NCBI GenBank assembly: GCA_017428055.1
Contig: JAFRRN010000034.1
Location: 1 to 64,000 of the forward strand
DNA: 64,000 nucleotides
DNA from: Prevotella sp.
GTDB lineage: Bacteria > Bacteroidota > Bacteroidia > Bacteroidales > Bacteroidaceae
Direction of reading: 5' to 3'
The position numbers and the translations under genes were made by a program. The stretch's first letter is position 1. The number at the start of each line of letters is the position of its first letter. Positions 33,986 to 42,611 of the stretch are shown here, in pieces. Under the pieces are notes generated by a model. That model did not search any database, had not been told where the DNA came from, and was given only the letters and a program-made list of their open reading frames with translations.

Positions 33986-35005
33986 ATGGTAAGAAGAACC
34001 GAAAGAATGCAAGGCAGCAAGGCGCGGCGCGACGATGAATACTACACACTCTATGACGACATCGCCGCCGAGGTGCGCCACTACCTGCCACAATTGCGTG
34101 GCAAGAGAATCCTTTGCCCCTGCGACTGGGACGAGAGTTATAACGAGGAGATCGTCTACAAAGAGGAGGGCTACGTGTTGGGACGTGGCTTGTTCTCACA
34201 AGAAGGCACCATCAAGAACATCGACATCGGCAAGACGAGGGCAAAGATTGAGAAACGCCTCGACATGGTGAAATGCCAATTCGTGGAATACCTGCTCAAC
34301 CAAGCCGAAGAATGGGGATTCCGCTCCATCAGCGTCAGCGGCTTCAACCCACAGACGGGCGAGGGTGTGCGCTTCCAAGACATTGACTATAGCCACTATG
34401 ATGTCATCATCACCAACCCGCCCTTCAGCCAGTTTGACGAGTTCATCGACCTGTTGGTCAAGAACGGAAAGCAATTCCTCGTCATCGGACCGCAGACCGC
34501 ACCCACGGAAAAGAGCATCATCCGACATTTCCAAGACGGCAATATCCGCGTGGGTTATCACTATCATTTGAGTGGATTCCGCCGCCCCGACGGCACGGTG
34601 CTGCCCAAGCAACACAATACCCCGCGCAGTTCGATGTGGTACACCAACCTTCAGGTAGACGAGAATGAGAAGCAAATCGTGCTGAGTTGTTCATACGAGG
34701 AGAATCCCGAGCGCTATCCCCGCTACGTCAACTATGATGCCATCGAGGTGCCTACCGTGGCAGAAATCCCTTTCGACTATGACGGTGAGATGGGAGTACC
34801 TATCACATTCATGCAGAAATATAATCCTAAGCAGTTTGAAATCATTGGTTCAAGCAGACAATTGGGAAAGCCAATGAAAGATTGCGTAGAGTCTGATGCA
34901 ATCTATTCAAAGGGTGGAATGCGTTTCTATTTGGCAGAAGGGAACAAACATTACAAATGTCTTTGGGACAGAATCATCATCAAACGCAGAAAGGAGAAAG
35001 AATGA
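33986..35005 (+). CDS. EcoRI-type adenine-specific DNA methyltransferase
   Basis: N6-adenine methyltransferase related to M.EcoRI. Start taken at MVRRTERMQGSKARRDDEYY (33986) by likeness to the family's basic N-terminus; a longer frame from 33881 runs through inverted repeats, and 34007 is another candidate. Visible: DDEYYTLYDDIAAEVRHY, the SAM-binding ILCPCDWDESYN, and catalytic motif IV ITNPPF (about residue 135-140) followed by SQFDEF, then FLVIGPQTAP. 339 aa is close to M.EcoRI. It overlaps the DUF262/HNH gene by 4 bp, so the pair probably forms a restriction-modification-like unit. Recognition sequence unknown. Confidence 0.88.
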   Translation: MVRRTERMQGSKARRDDEYYTLYDDIAAEVRHYLPQLRGKRILCPCDWDESYNEEIVYKEEGYVLGRGLFSQEGTIKNIDIGKTRAKIEKRLDMVKCQFVEYLLNQAEEWGFRSISVSGFNPQTGEGVRFQDIDYSHYDVIITNPPFSQFDEFIDLLVKNGKQFLVIGPQTAPTEKSIIRHFQDGNIRVGYHYHLSGFRRPDGTVLPKQHNTPRSSMWYTNLQVDENEKQIVLSCSYEENPERYPRYVNYDAIEVPTVAEIPFDYDGEMGVPITFMQKYNPKQFEIIGSSRQLGKPMKDCVESDAIYSKGGMRFYLAEGNKHYKCLWDRIIIKRRKEKE

Positions 35006-36099
35006 CAGTAAAAGAGCTATATGAAAAAGTGGTCAGTGGCAAGATTCTCAGCGACATTGACTTGCAACGAGCCATTGTGTACGACTCCGCCAAGCAGTCG
35101 TTGGTCATCGACAGCATTTATCGCGGCATACCCTTGCCCGCCTTCTATCTGTGGGAGCGTGAGGACGGCATATTGGAAGTGCTCGACGGCAAGCAACGCA
35201 TAGAGGCGATTAGGAAGTTTAAACAGGGCGACTTGAAATACAACAACAAGACGTGGAAGGAATATGCCTACGACAGCGACCTCCAACCCAAGATAGACCA
35301 AACGCCACTCACCGTCATCGTTTGTGGCGGCACGGAGGAAAAGAAGCGCGAGATCTTCAAGCGCATCAATACGCTTGGTGTCCCCCTATCTCGCTATGAG
35401 GTACTCAACGGGCTCTATCACGGCGAATACTTGGAGGGGCTTGACTCGTATGTCCGTACCAATGCCGAGATTAGGAAGGTGCTGCCCCCTGCCGCTATCG
35501 ACCGTGGCGACAACAAGTATCACCTATTGGAATACATCTACTATATCCGCCATGGTAGCCAATTCCCGAAGAAAGACGAATTGGATGAATACGTCAAGCA
35601 ACATCAAGGCGACAGTTTCAACGACGACTTGAAGAAAATAAGGCCTTACATTAGTTTCGTCCGCGACGTGTTCCACGAAAAGTCCAAGGTTCCCTCTGTG
35701 CTGAAGTTCCGCCTTGGCGTGAAGTACTTGAAGGACCGGGCTATCTGGCTCCGCCACAAGGATGAGATATGGAAAGAGGTCAATGACTTCATGAAGAGTG
35801 AAGGCTATCGCCTCTCGCCAACAAAAGAGTCAGACATCGAGGCGATGATTATGGGGATTGTGGGCAACTGCCGCGTAGACCCCAAGCGTCTCTTCACACA
35901 GGACGACAAGCTGCGGTTGCTGTCGGAGAGGAGGGCGAATGGCGATGGGCTATATGAATGCGACGGATGCCACCAACATTTCCGTGCGGAGGAGTTGACG
36001 GTAGACCATAGGCATCCTTGGAGCCTTGGCGGCAGGACAGTCCTCTCCAATGCCCAACTCCTATGCCGTCCCTGCAATAGCAGGAAAGGCAACCGCTGA
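35002..36099 (+). CDS. DUF262/HNH endonuclease partner of the methylase
   Basis: Start at 35002 (MTVKELYEKVVSGKILSDID) in an ATGA overlap with the methylase stop. The N-terminal ParB-like DUF262 domain shows LQRAIVYDSAKQSLVIDSIYRG style sequence and DGKQRIEAI (about residue 57-65), the region that in GmrSD-type enzymes binds or hydrolyses nucleotide. The C-terminus is an HNH nuclease with zinc cysteines: CDGCHQHF, TVDHRHPWSLGG (catalytic His) and LLCRPCNSRKG. In GmrSD proteins DUF262 and HNH parts together cut modified DNA; here coupling to a methylase suggests cleavage of unmethylated DNA instead. That distinction is inference. Confidence 0.85.
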   Translation: MTVKELYEKVVSGKILSDIDLQRAIVYDSAKQSLVIDSIYRGIPLPAFYLWEREDGILEVLDGKQRIEAIRKFKQGDLKYNNKTWKEYAYDSDLQPKIDQTPLTVIVCGGTEEKKREIFKRINTLGVPLSRYEVLNGLYHGEYLEGLDSYVRTNAEIRKVLPPAAIDRGDNKYHLLEYIYYIRHGSQFPKKDELDEYVKQHQGDSFNDDLKKIRPYISFVRDVFHEKSKVPSVLKFRLGVKYLKDRAIWLRHKDEIWKEVNDFMKSEGYRLSPTKESDIEAMIMGIVGNCRVDPKRLFTQDDKLRLLSERRANGDGLYECDGCHQHFRAEELTVDHRHPWSLGGRTVLSNAQLLCRPCNSRKGNR

Positions 36100-36165
36100 T
36101 TATTAGAGTTAGACTTCTACCTACAACAGCGCAGGATTATCGGTGATAAGGGAAATGTTTTGTTG

Positions 36166-37644
36166 TTAGGTCTTGTGGGGTCTTTTATTGACTCGTTTAG
36201 ACATGGAAATAGCTCCCGATGGGCAGACAAGGCGACAGAGGTGACAACCCACGCATCGTGTGCCGATGAGGCGTGGCAACCGTGTCTCGGAATCGAAGAC
36301 AATGGCTTGGTGTCCCCCATCTTGGCAGGAAATGTAGCATCTTCCGCAACCTATGCAACGGTCTTTGTCAATCTTGGGATAGACCACTGTCTCCCTATCC
36401 AAGTCGGATGGATTGACGAAACGGGGGACTTGTTCGCCCACGATGTCTTCAAGGTTGCTAATGCCTCGCCCGGCAAGGTAGGTTTGCAATCCAAGCGTGA
36501 GGTCGTCGATGATGCGGTAGCCGTATTGCATCACTGCGGTACACACTTGCACGTTGTGACATCCCAACTGAATGAACTCTAAAGCGTCGCGCCATGTCTC
36601 GATGCCACCGACACCACTCAATTGCAATCCTTTCATCAATGGGTTTCTTGCCATTTCGAGGATAAAGCGCAAGGCGATGGGCTTCACGGCACGTCCTGAC
36701 AGTCCCGATATGACTTTCTTGTCTGACACCTCGGCGAAGTCGCTCATCGTCACGCTCTTGATGGTGTTGATGGCACTGATGCCATCCGCTTGCGCGAAAT
36801 AGGCAGCTATGGCGGGTTGGTTCATGTGGGTGATGTTGGGTGTCATCTTCGGTATGACGGGGATGGAGACATTGCGTTTCACGTATACGGTGTAGAACAA
36901 TACCAACTCGGCATTCTGCCCCACATCGCTTCCCATCCCTGCTAACCGCATTTGCGGACACGAGAAGTTTAGCTCCACAGCATCTACTCCTGCCTGTTCT
37001 GCCATTTTCGCCAATTCTATCCATTGCTCCTCAGTACTACCCATGATAGATGCCACCACAACCTTAGAGGGATAATCACGTTTCAGCCGCCGCAGGATGT
37101 CGAAGTCCACATCCACGGGGTTTTCGCTCAATTGTTCCATGTTGCGGAAACTGATGATGTCGCTTGTCCCCGCCTTGTGTACGGCATCGAAGCGAGGCGA
37201 CACCTCGCGGATGTCATCAAAGCAGATGGTCTTATAGAATACTCCTGCCCAACCAGCCTCAAATGCTCGCGCCACCATCTCATAGTTGGTGCAGACAGAG
37301 GAGGAGGCGAGGAAAAATGGATTTTCGCAAGGGATGCCACAGAACGTGATGGCAAGGCTTGGAAGGGTGTTTGCCGAGAAGTTTTTATCCTCATCGGGCA
37401 GCGATGCCACCAGTTCTCGGATACGGACAGGACGGTCGTAGTGGATGCAGGCTCTTTCTGCGTCCTCTAATTCCGCGTCTGTACACCTTGCCACCCATCT
37501 CTTTGCCACATTCTTGTTTCCGAACCGAATGGCACGGATGGCACGAGCAGGGTCTCCATGATCACACACTCGGCTACAAGGTGCGTCGTTGCAGAACAGA
37601 CACCGAGCCGCTTCTTCTTCCACATGCATATTTCTCTTTTCCAT
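36166..37644 (-). CDS. PreA-like dihydropyrimidine dehydrogenase with N-terminal Fe-S domain
   Basis: Flavin/iron-sulfur oxidoreductase. The N-terminus (1-95) is a GltD/Fer4_20-type cluster domain (ARCLFCNDAPCSRVCDHGDP) that normally belongs to the partner subunit PreT. Then comes the FMN-binding dihydroorotate-dehydrogenase-like barrel (about 105-410: ITFCGIPCENPFFLASSS, VELNFSCPQMRLAG, GISAINTIKS, SGVGGIETWRDALEF) and a C-terminal 2[4Fe-4S] ferredoxin (CIGCGRCYISC; CVGCHLCRLVCP). It may reduce uracil/thymine or act on another diene. No FAD/NAD domain and no preT gene are adjacent, so its electron donor is unknown. A following short gap leads to the GH28 gene, transcribed separately or together. 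Confidence 0.83.
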   Translation of the reverse strand: MEKRNMHVEEEAARCLFCNDAPCSRVCDHGDPARAIRAIRFGNKNVAKRWVARCTDAELEDAERACIHYDRPVRIRELVASLPDEDKNFSANTLPSLAITFCGIPCENPFFLASSSVCTNYEMVARAFEAGWAGVFYKTICFDDIREVSPRFDAVHKAGTSDIISFRNMEQLSENPVDVDFDILRRLKRDYPSKVVVASIMGSTEEQWIELAKMAEQAGVDAVELNFSCPQMRLAGMGSDVGQNAELVLFYTVYVKRNVSIPVIPKMTPNITHMNQPAIAAYFAQADGISAINTIKSVTMSDFAEVSDKKVISGLSGRAVKPIALRFILEMARNPLMKGLQLSGVGGIETWRDALEFIQLGCHNVQVCTAVMQYGYRIIDDLTLGLQTYLAGRGISNLEDIVGEQVPRFVNPSDLDRETVVYPKIDKDRCIGCGRCYISCQDGGHQAIVFDSETRLPRLIGTRCVGCHLCRLVCPSGAISMSKRVNKRPHKT

Positions 37645-37679
37645 TGTTATAGCTTTTTTCCATCAATTGTTTTTAGGGA

Positions 37680-39095
37680 TTATTTGATTGGCAACACGTC
37701 ATCCATCCGCTCATGCTTCACATCCTCCATTAGAATGGCGGGGCGGGCATCGGGCTTGATGGTTTCCATGCGGATGTGCGAGAGATTGAGACCATCGACG
37801 TGGCGGGCGTATATGCCCCATGCCGGCGTGGGTCCTGCCCATCGCGGCTCGGGGTAGTTGGTGCCTTGCTCTCGATAGGATTTGTCGGTGGGGTATGGCT
37901 GACCGCCTCCACGGTATTGTAGATGGATGTTGTTTAGGCTGATGTTTCGGAGAGGATAATTGGGCATTCCCGTAATGATGACTCCCGCAAGCGAGTCGAT
38001 GTCCGTGGCGATGACATTGGAGATGGAGATGTTGCCTCCGTATGACACATCTGTCCGTTCCTTAGGTCCGCGGTTTCTGCATCCCGTGGTGATGTAGATG
38101 GGATAGTGGTGTACATGCTCCATCGTGATGTTGCTTACCACGATGTTCTCCATCCTCCCTTGGTCTACCTCCTCAAACGCCAGTCCGCTGCTCCACATAC
38201 AGGTGCAATTGGAGATGGCAATGTTGCGATAGCCGCCATTGCTCTCCGTGCCAAGCTTGATGCGTCCGCACACCCAGTTGACTTTCTCTGGAACATACGT
38301 CCCATCGAGGAACGTGCCGAGCTTGTAGCCTGTCACGATGCAGTTGGTGATGGTGATGTGTTCACAGAACACGGGTTTTTTCAAGGCGTATGAACTCTTC
38401 AATACAATGGCATCGTCGTTGGGGGTGTTGACCTTGGTGTTGCTCACGGTGAGATACTTGCAGCAGTCGATGTCGATGCCGTCGCGGTTGGTGTCGATGG
38501 TCACATTGTCGATGGTGCCGATGTCACATCCCGTGACGATGATGGCGAAATGGCCGCCACGGTAGATGGTGATGTCGCGGATGGCGATGTTGCGGCATTG
38601 CTTGAGGGCTATCGCCTTGTCGCCCGTACCGATGCTGCCGCCCTGCACGTTGCCCGCCTTCTCGGTATCGCGCTTGGTGAGTCCCTCACCGTCGATCATG
38701 CCCTGCCCAGTAATGGAAACGTTGCGTTGTCCCTCCGCCCATATCAGGGAGTTATGGAAATAGGTATGTCCGCCGTCTTGGTATTCGGGTGCGCCGAACA
38801 CCTCGCTCTCGTCATACGCTTTCATGGAGGCGGGTGAAGCCAGGATCGTGGCACCCGCAGAAAGATGGAGGTCGATGTTGCTCTTGAGATGGATGCTGCC
38901 GCAGAGATACGTGCCGGCAGGGAGGAGTACCTGTCCGCCGCCTTGTGCCACGGCGGCATCTATCGCCTTGTTGATGGCGGTGTGGTCGAGGGTGGTACCG
39001 TCGCCCTTGGCACCGTAGTCTTTCACGTTGAAGATGCCGTTGGCAAGGGTCTGGATGGTGATGAATAGTGAGAGGATAAGGAATGGCTTTTTCAT
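37680..39095 (-). CDS. Exported glycoside hydrolase family 28 (polygalacturonase type)
   Basis: Start at 39095 (MKKPFLILSLFITIQTLANG) gives a signal peptide; the frame runs upstream to 39263 across the terminator hairpin. The right-handed beta-helix starts IFNVKDYGAKGDGTTLDHTA, the usual GH28 N-terminus. Catalytic features: NRDGIDID (variant of NTDG), NDDAIVLKS, and the basic RIKLGTESNGGY corresponding to RIK. 471 aa. Acts on pectic galacturonan or rhamnogalacturonan, probably in the periplasm, and completes the adjacent Sus locus. Confidence 0.9.
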   Translation of the reverse strand: MKKPFLILSLFITIQTLANGIFNVKDYGAKGDGTTLDHTAINKAIDAAVAQGGGQVLLPAGTYLCGSIHLKSNIDLHLSAGATILASPASMKAYDESEVFGAPEYQDGGHTYFHNSLIWAEGQRNVSITGQGMIDGEGLTKRDTEKAGNVQGGSIGTGDKAIALKQCRNIAIRDITIYRGGHFAIIVTGCDIGTIDNVTIDTNRDGIDIDCCKYLTVSNTKVNTPNDDAIVLKSSYALKKPVFCEHITITNCIVTGYKLGTFLDGTYVPEKVNWVCGRIKLGTESNGGYRNIAISNCTCMWSSGLAFEEVDQGRMENIVVSNITMEHVHHYPIYITTGCRNRGPKERTDVSYGGNISISNVIATDIDSLAGVIITGMPNYPLRNISLNNIHLQYRGGGQPYPTDKSYREQGTNYPEPRWAGPTPAWGIYARHVDGLNLSHIRMETIKPDARPAILMEDVKHERMDDVLPIK

Positions 39096-39130
39096 GATGG
39101 GGTTAATGGGATTAATGGGATGAAAAGTAA

Positions 39131-39162
39131 AAATAGGGACGCAATCAGTTGCGTCCCTATTT
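39131..39162 (-). terminator. Strong terminator between the Sus operon and GH28
   Basis: AAATAGGGACGCAA (39131-39144) and TTGCGTCCCTATTT (39149-39162) form a perfect 14-bp stem with a 4-nt loop. On the minus strand a T-rich stretch (TTTTTACTTTT) follows. It lies 16 bp past the DUF4957-type stop and about 35 bp before the GH28 start. Confidence 0.85.
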
Positions 39163-39177
39163 GATGAAAGAGGTAAA

Positions 39178-40761
39178 TTACTTAATCCAACGTGGATCGC
39201 CAGCTCGCTTGTCGCTGACCTTCGTCTCGCAGACGGTGAAGTCGCCGTCAGCAGGGTTAGCAAACTTGGGATCGATGTCCGTACCCTTCGTGTCGAACCA
39301 GGAAACCTTCTCCGTGTTGCCTTCAGCGAGAGACATCAGGTTGGCGGTGTTGTGGTAGAAGTTGTTGTCCAACGTCGGGTCTTGGTCGGTCGAACTCTGG
39401 TTGGCAAAGCCGCGCTTGTTGTTGAATCCTGATACGATGTTGTTGGTGAACGTGATCGTGTTTCCGGCAAAACGAACGTAGAAGAAACGGTAGTTGGCGT
39501 TGCCATTACCCACATTGTGGAACGTACAATGGTCTACCTTGATGTTCGGCGTTGCATCGATGGCACTTGAGGCATCGTCCATACGCACCACGTCACGACC
39601 GGAAGCACAATTATAAATCGTGCTGTTGGTGAGGTTGAACGTGTCGTACCCGCCCTTACGGCTGTCGAAGAAGTCGCCACCCGAACATTCGATGTTGCTG
39701 ATGATGCAGTTGTCGATGGTGATGGTGTTAATCTTCACCGCCTTGTTGATGTAGAAGAAGCCCTTGGTGTAGTTCTTGACCTCGCTGTTTGTAATCGACA
39801 GATGATCAATGTTGCCCTCTTCCAATGTGAAGTCAAACGTTTGTCCGCCATCTGTTCCTGTACCATCGAGAATCACCTGGTCTATATCCAGGCAGGCCTC
39901 CACCTTGATGCGTCCCTTGATGACAGGCATGTCGTTGGGTCGCAAGCCCTTGATGGAGAGGTTCTTGGTGATGGTGGTGGAGCCGCCGAAGTCAGCCTCC
40001 TCCGTATGCAACCCATACTCGCCCGGCATGAGGACGAGGCGATAGCCAGCGGGAGCGGCGGTAATGGCTGCACCCAGGTCAGCACCCTCTTCTACGAGGA
40101 TGTCGGTCTCTGCAAGGTCGATGCCCGTGGTAAACGTCACCTTGCCGCGTGTCTTGCCATTTTCGCGTTTCATGGTGGCGGTATATTCCGTCTCTGGGGT
40201 CAATCCCGTGACAGTGGCAGCACCTGCGGCGATGTCTGCTGCGGTGATGTTATACACCAATCCTCCCGGTGAGAACGTGATGGTGGCAGCCTCCTCGCCA
40301 GCGGGCCAGCGCAGCGTCACTTCCTTCGCCTTGATGTCCTCTGCGGCGACGGTATAGAAGATTTGTTCGGTCTCAGTCTTGGCATACGCCGTACTCCATT
40401 TGGAATTGCGGTTTTCATCGCCGTCTATTGCCATGATGCGGAATGAGTATTGTGTCTCGCCCTGCAAGCCCATGATGGTATAGGGGTTGTTGTCGGGATT
40501 GACGGTCAATGTCTGTATAGGCGTGCCAGCGAATTGCAGGCTGTCATTCTCGTACACCTCGACGACATAACTGGAAACGCCATCAGATGTCTTCCAAGAG
40601 AGTTCCACATTGGTCCTGTTGCGGACTTTCGCCTCAAAATCGATGGGTGAGAAATTGCGACCGAAGATTACTTCCGTAATTTCGTCTGCCACATCGCTAC
40701 ATGCCGTCAGCGACAAGGATGCCACTGCCAGCAACAAATATGATAATTTAAACTTTTTCAT
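39178..40761 (-). CDS. Surface lipoprotein with Fn3 domains and DUF4957/DUF5123-like beta-helix
   Basis: Lipobox LTAC after MKKFKLSYLLLAVASLS. Two fibronectin-III-like domains (about 35-130, RNRTNVELSWKTSDGVSSYVV; 135-215, KEVTLRWPAGEEAATI) are followed by a parallel beta-helix (about 230-527, VILDGTGTDGGQTFDF, HLSITNSEVKNYTKGFF) resembling the DUF4957/DUF5123 pair in pectin-utilisation loci. It occupies the SusE/F position, 17 bp after susD, and likely binds pectic glycan at the cell surface. A catalytic pectate-lyase role is possible but I see no clear Arg/Lys active site. Confidence 0.8.
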   Translation of the reverse strand: MKKFKLSYLLLAVASLSLTACSDVADEITEVIFGRNFSPIDFEAKVRNRTNVELSWKTSDGVSSYVVEVYENDSLQFAGTPIQTLTVNPDNNPYTIMGLQGETQYSFRIMAIDGDENRNSKWSTAYAKTETEQIFYTVAAEDIKAKEVTLRWPAGEEAATITFSPGGLVYNITAADIAAGAATVTGLTPETEYTATMKRENGKTRGKVTFTTGIDLAETDILVEEGADLGAAITAAPAGYRLVLMPGEYGLHTEEADFGGSTTITKNLSIKGLRPNDMPVIKGRIKVEACLDIDQVILDGTGTDGGQTFDFTLEEGNIDHLSITNSEVKNYTKGFFYINKAVKINTITIDNCIISNIECSGGDFFDSRKGGYDTFNLTNSTIYNCASGRDVVRMDDASSAIDATPNIKVDHCTFHNVGNGNANYRFFYVRFAGNTITFTNNIVSGFNNKRGFANQSSTDQDPTLDNNFYHNTANLMSLAEGNTEKVSWFDTKGTDIDPKFANPADGDFTVCETKVSDKRAGDPRWIK

Positions 40762-40778
40762 AAATCTTTGCGTTGTTA

Positions 40779-42596
40779 TTAGTCTGACAATTGTCCGTAG
40801 ATTCCCTCATTATCAAGCTGGTTGTTGCTGGCATCGATGAAGCATCTCCAAATAGGCCATAGGCAATGGGTGCTGGGCTGCACCACATAGAGGCCATCGA
40901 TGTAGTCATCAGTAAGTGCGTTGGCACTGTTGCTGATAAACCAGTTCTTCGACTCCCAGCCCTCGGCGTTGAGCGTATTGATGTAATCGGCATCGTCCTC
41001 GCCCTTGTTCAGTCCATAGATGCGGATGTCGTTGGCATCCTCGGATGGATAGAGGAACACCTTGTCGGGCAATCCCTCGTAGGCTCCAGTGCGGTTGGCG
41101 AGGGCGGTCAACTTGGCCTTGGTTTCTGCCATCTTGGCATCGATGATACCCCAGCGGATGAGGTCAGGCTTCCGCAAGGCCTCGCCGGCGAACTCCAAGG
41201 CACGTTGCTCATAGATACCCTCGCGGAAGGCTGCTTGGCTTGCGGTGTATTTCGCTTGCAGGGCAGACACCTTGGCGGCGGGCAGCACACGGTCGAGTAT
41301 GGGTTTCATGTAGCCCCAGGCGGTAGCGGTGTTGCCTAACTCGTTCTCTGCCTCGGCAGCCATGAGGTACACGTCTGCCAAACGCATGTATTGCCAGTTG
41401 ATGCCATCGTCGTTGGTGGATGTGACGATACGGCTCATCCACTCATAGCGCAACTTGCCGAACATCCAGCGATAGAGGGCTGTCAGTGTCACATGGGCGT
41501 TGCCATTGACGAGCTGTGAACCCCATTCATAAGGTACACAGGTGATGTCACGGCGGATGTCGTCGGCATCATAGTCGTAATACAATGTGGGAACAGGTCC
41601 ATTCACGCCGCCCTGTGCCTGTTGGGTGTATTGGTCTTTAGCCCTATGGCGCACACCCCATGTGTAAAGCACACGTCCGCGGCCTGCGGAGAAGGGGATT
41701 TCCCAAAGGCTCTCGCCACCTGCTGTCACGTTGTCTTGGCAGAGCTTCAAGAAGTTCTCCTTGAACCCTCCGAGCTTCGATGAGCCATGGGCGATAACTT
41801 CCTCACACTCCTTGCGGGCAATCTCATACATCAGATTGGGGGCAAGGTCGGGGTCTTTAGACAAACGATAGCCGTCGCCACGTAGTCCGTAACCGCCGGC
41901 ATAGAGGGCGAGTCGGGCGCGGAGACCTTTCACGAAATCTTTGTTGACACGCTCCGTCGTCTTGGTGATGGCATTGGCATTGGCCCAATAGCAATAGTTC
42001 TCAGCCTCGGCAAGGTCGGCAAGCAATTGCTTATAGATGACATCCCGGTTGGTGCGTGGCAAATAAAGGTTCTCTGACGAGTTTGGCTCGAAACGGGCAG
42101 GAACATCTCCCCATGCCTTAATGAGGTCATTGTAAATGACAGCACGCAGGGTGAGAGCCTCACCGAGTAACTGTGCCATGTCGGGGTTGTTCTCGATGTT
42201 GCCGTATTTGCGCAATCCTTGGATGGCGAGGTTGGCCCGCTCGATACCCTCGTAGAACTTGGCGTATGCGTTGTTTGTCGTATTCATCTGTCCGTTTGAA
42301 GGAAGCGTGTTGTAGTTCCACAAACTCTGCTTGTCGGACATGCGGTCACTATAAGATGGGGTGTTACCCCATTCCACATCGGTGTTGATGCCATAGTATG
42401 GAAGGAAACGTCCACGGTAGGAGTTGGTCTCGCCAAACGACACGTGAATGGACATCACCTCCGCCTCTGCCAATGAGTAGGTGGCGAACACCGACGACTC
42501 GTCGAGCGTTGAGATGCTCGGTGCATCCATGTCGCAGGAAGCCAGACCCATCACGGAAAGCGATAATATTGATAATTTGATATAGTTTTTCATCAT
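40779..42596 (-). CDS. susD: SusD/RagB-family glycan-binding lipoprotein
   Basis: Surface lid of the SusCD importer. Lipobox LASC in MGLASCDMD, then tetratricopeptide-type helices and the family segments LLGEALTLRAVIYNDLIKAWG, PRTNRDVIYKQLLADLAEAE, and LMAAEAENELGNTATAWGYM, with the C-terminal LWPIW. 605 aa is normal. It lies 15 bp after the SusC gene. Substrate is not readable from sequence; neighbouring GH28 and the beta-helix lipoprotein point to pectin. The symbol denotes the homologue class, not a starch role. Confidence 0.92.
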   Translation of the reverse strand: MMKNYIKLSILSLSVMGLASCDMDAPSISTLDESSVFATYSLAEAEVMSIHVSFGETNSYRGRFLPYYGINTDVEWGNTPSYSDRMSDKQSLWNYNTLPSNGQMNTTNNAYAKFYEGIERANLAIQGLRKYGNIENNPDMAQLLGEALTLRAVIYNDLIKAWGDVPARFEPNSSENLYLPRTNRDVIYKQLLADLAEAENYCYWANANAITKTTERVNKDFVKGLRARLALYAGGYGLRGDGYRLSKDPDLAPNLMYEIARKECEEVIAHGSSKLGGFKENFLKLCQDNVTAGGESLWEIPFSAGRGRVLYTWGVRHRAKDQYTQQAQGGVNGPVPTLYYDYDADDIRRDITCVPYEWGSQLVNGNAHVTLTALYRWMFGKLRYEWMSRIVTSTNDDGINWQYMRLADVYLMAAEAENELGNTATAWGYMKPILDRVLPAAKVSALQAKYTASQAAFREGIYEQRALEFAGEALRKPDLIRWGIIDAKMAETKAKLTALANRTGAYEGLPDKVFLYPSEDANDIRIYGLNKGEDDADYINTLNAEGWESKNWFISNSANALTDDYIDGLYVVQPSTHCLWPIWRCFIDASNNQLDNEGIYGQLSD

Positions 42597-42611
42597 GTTG
42601 TCCTCCTGATT

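Noticed and set aside
33646-34038. 130-codon frame before the methylase
   Set aside because: Runs through the large inverted repeats and into the methylase start; composition reflects the repeats.
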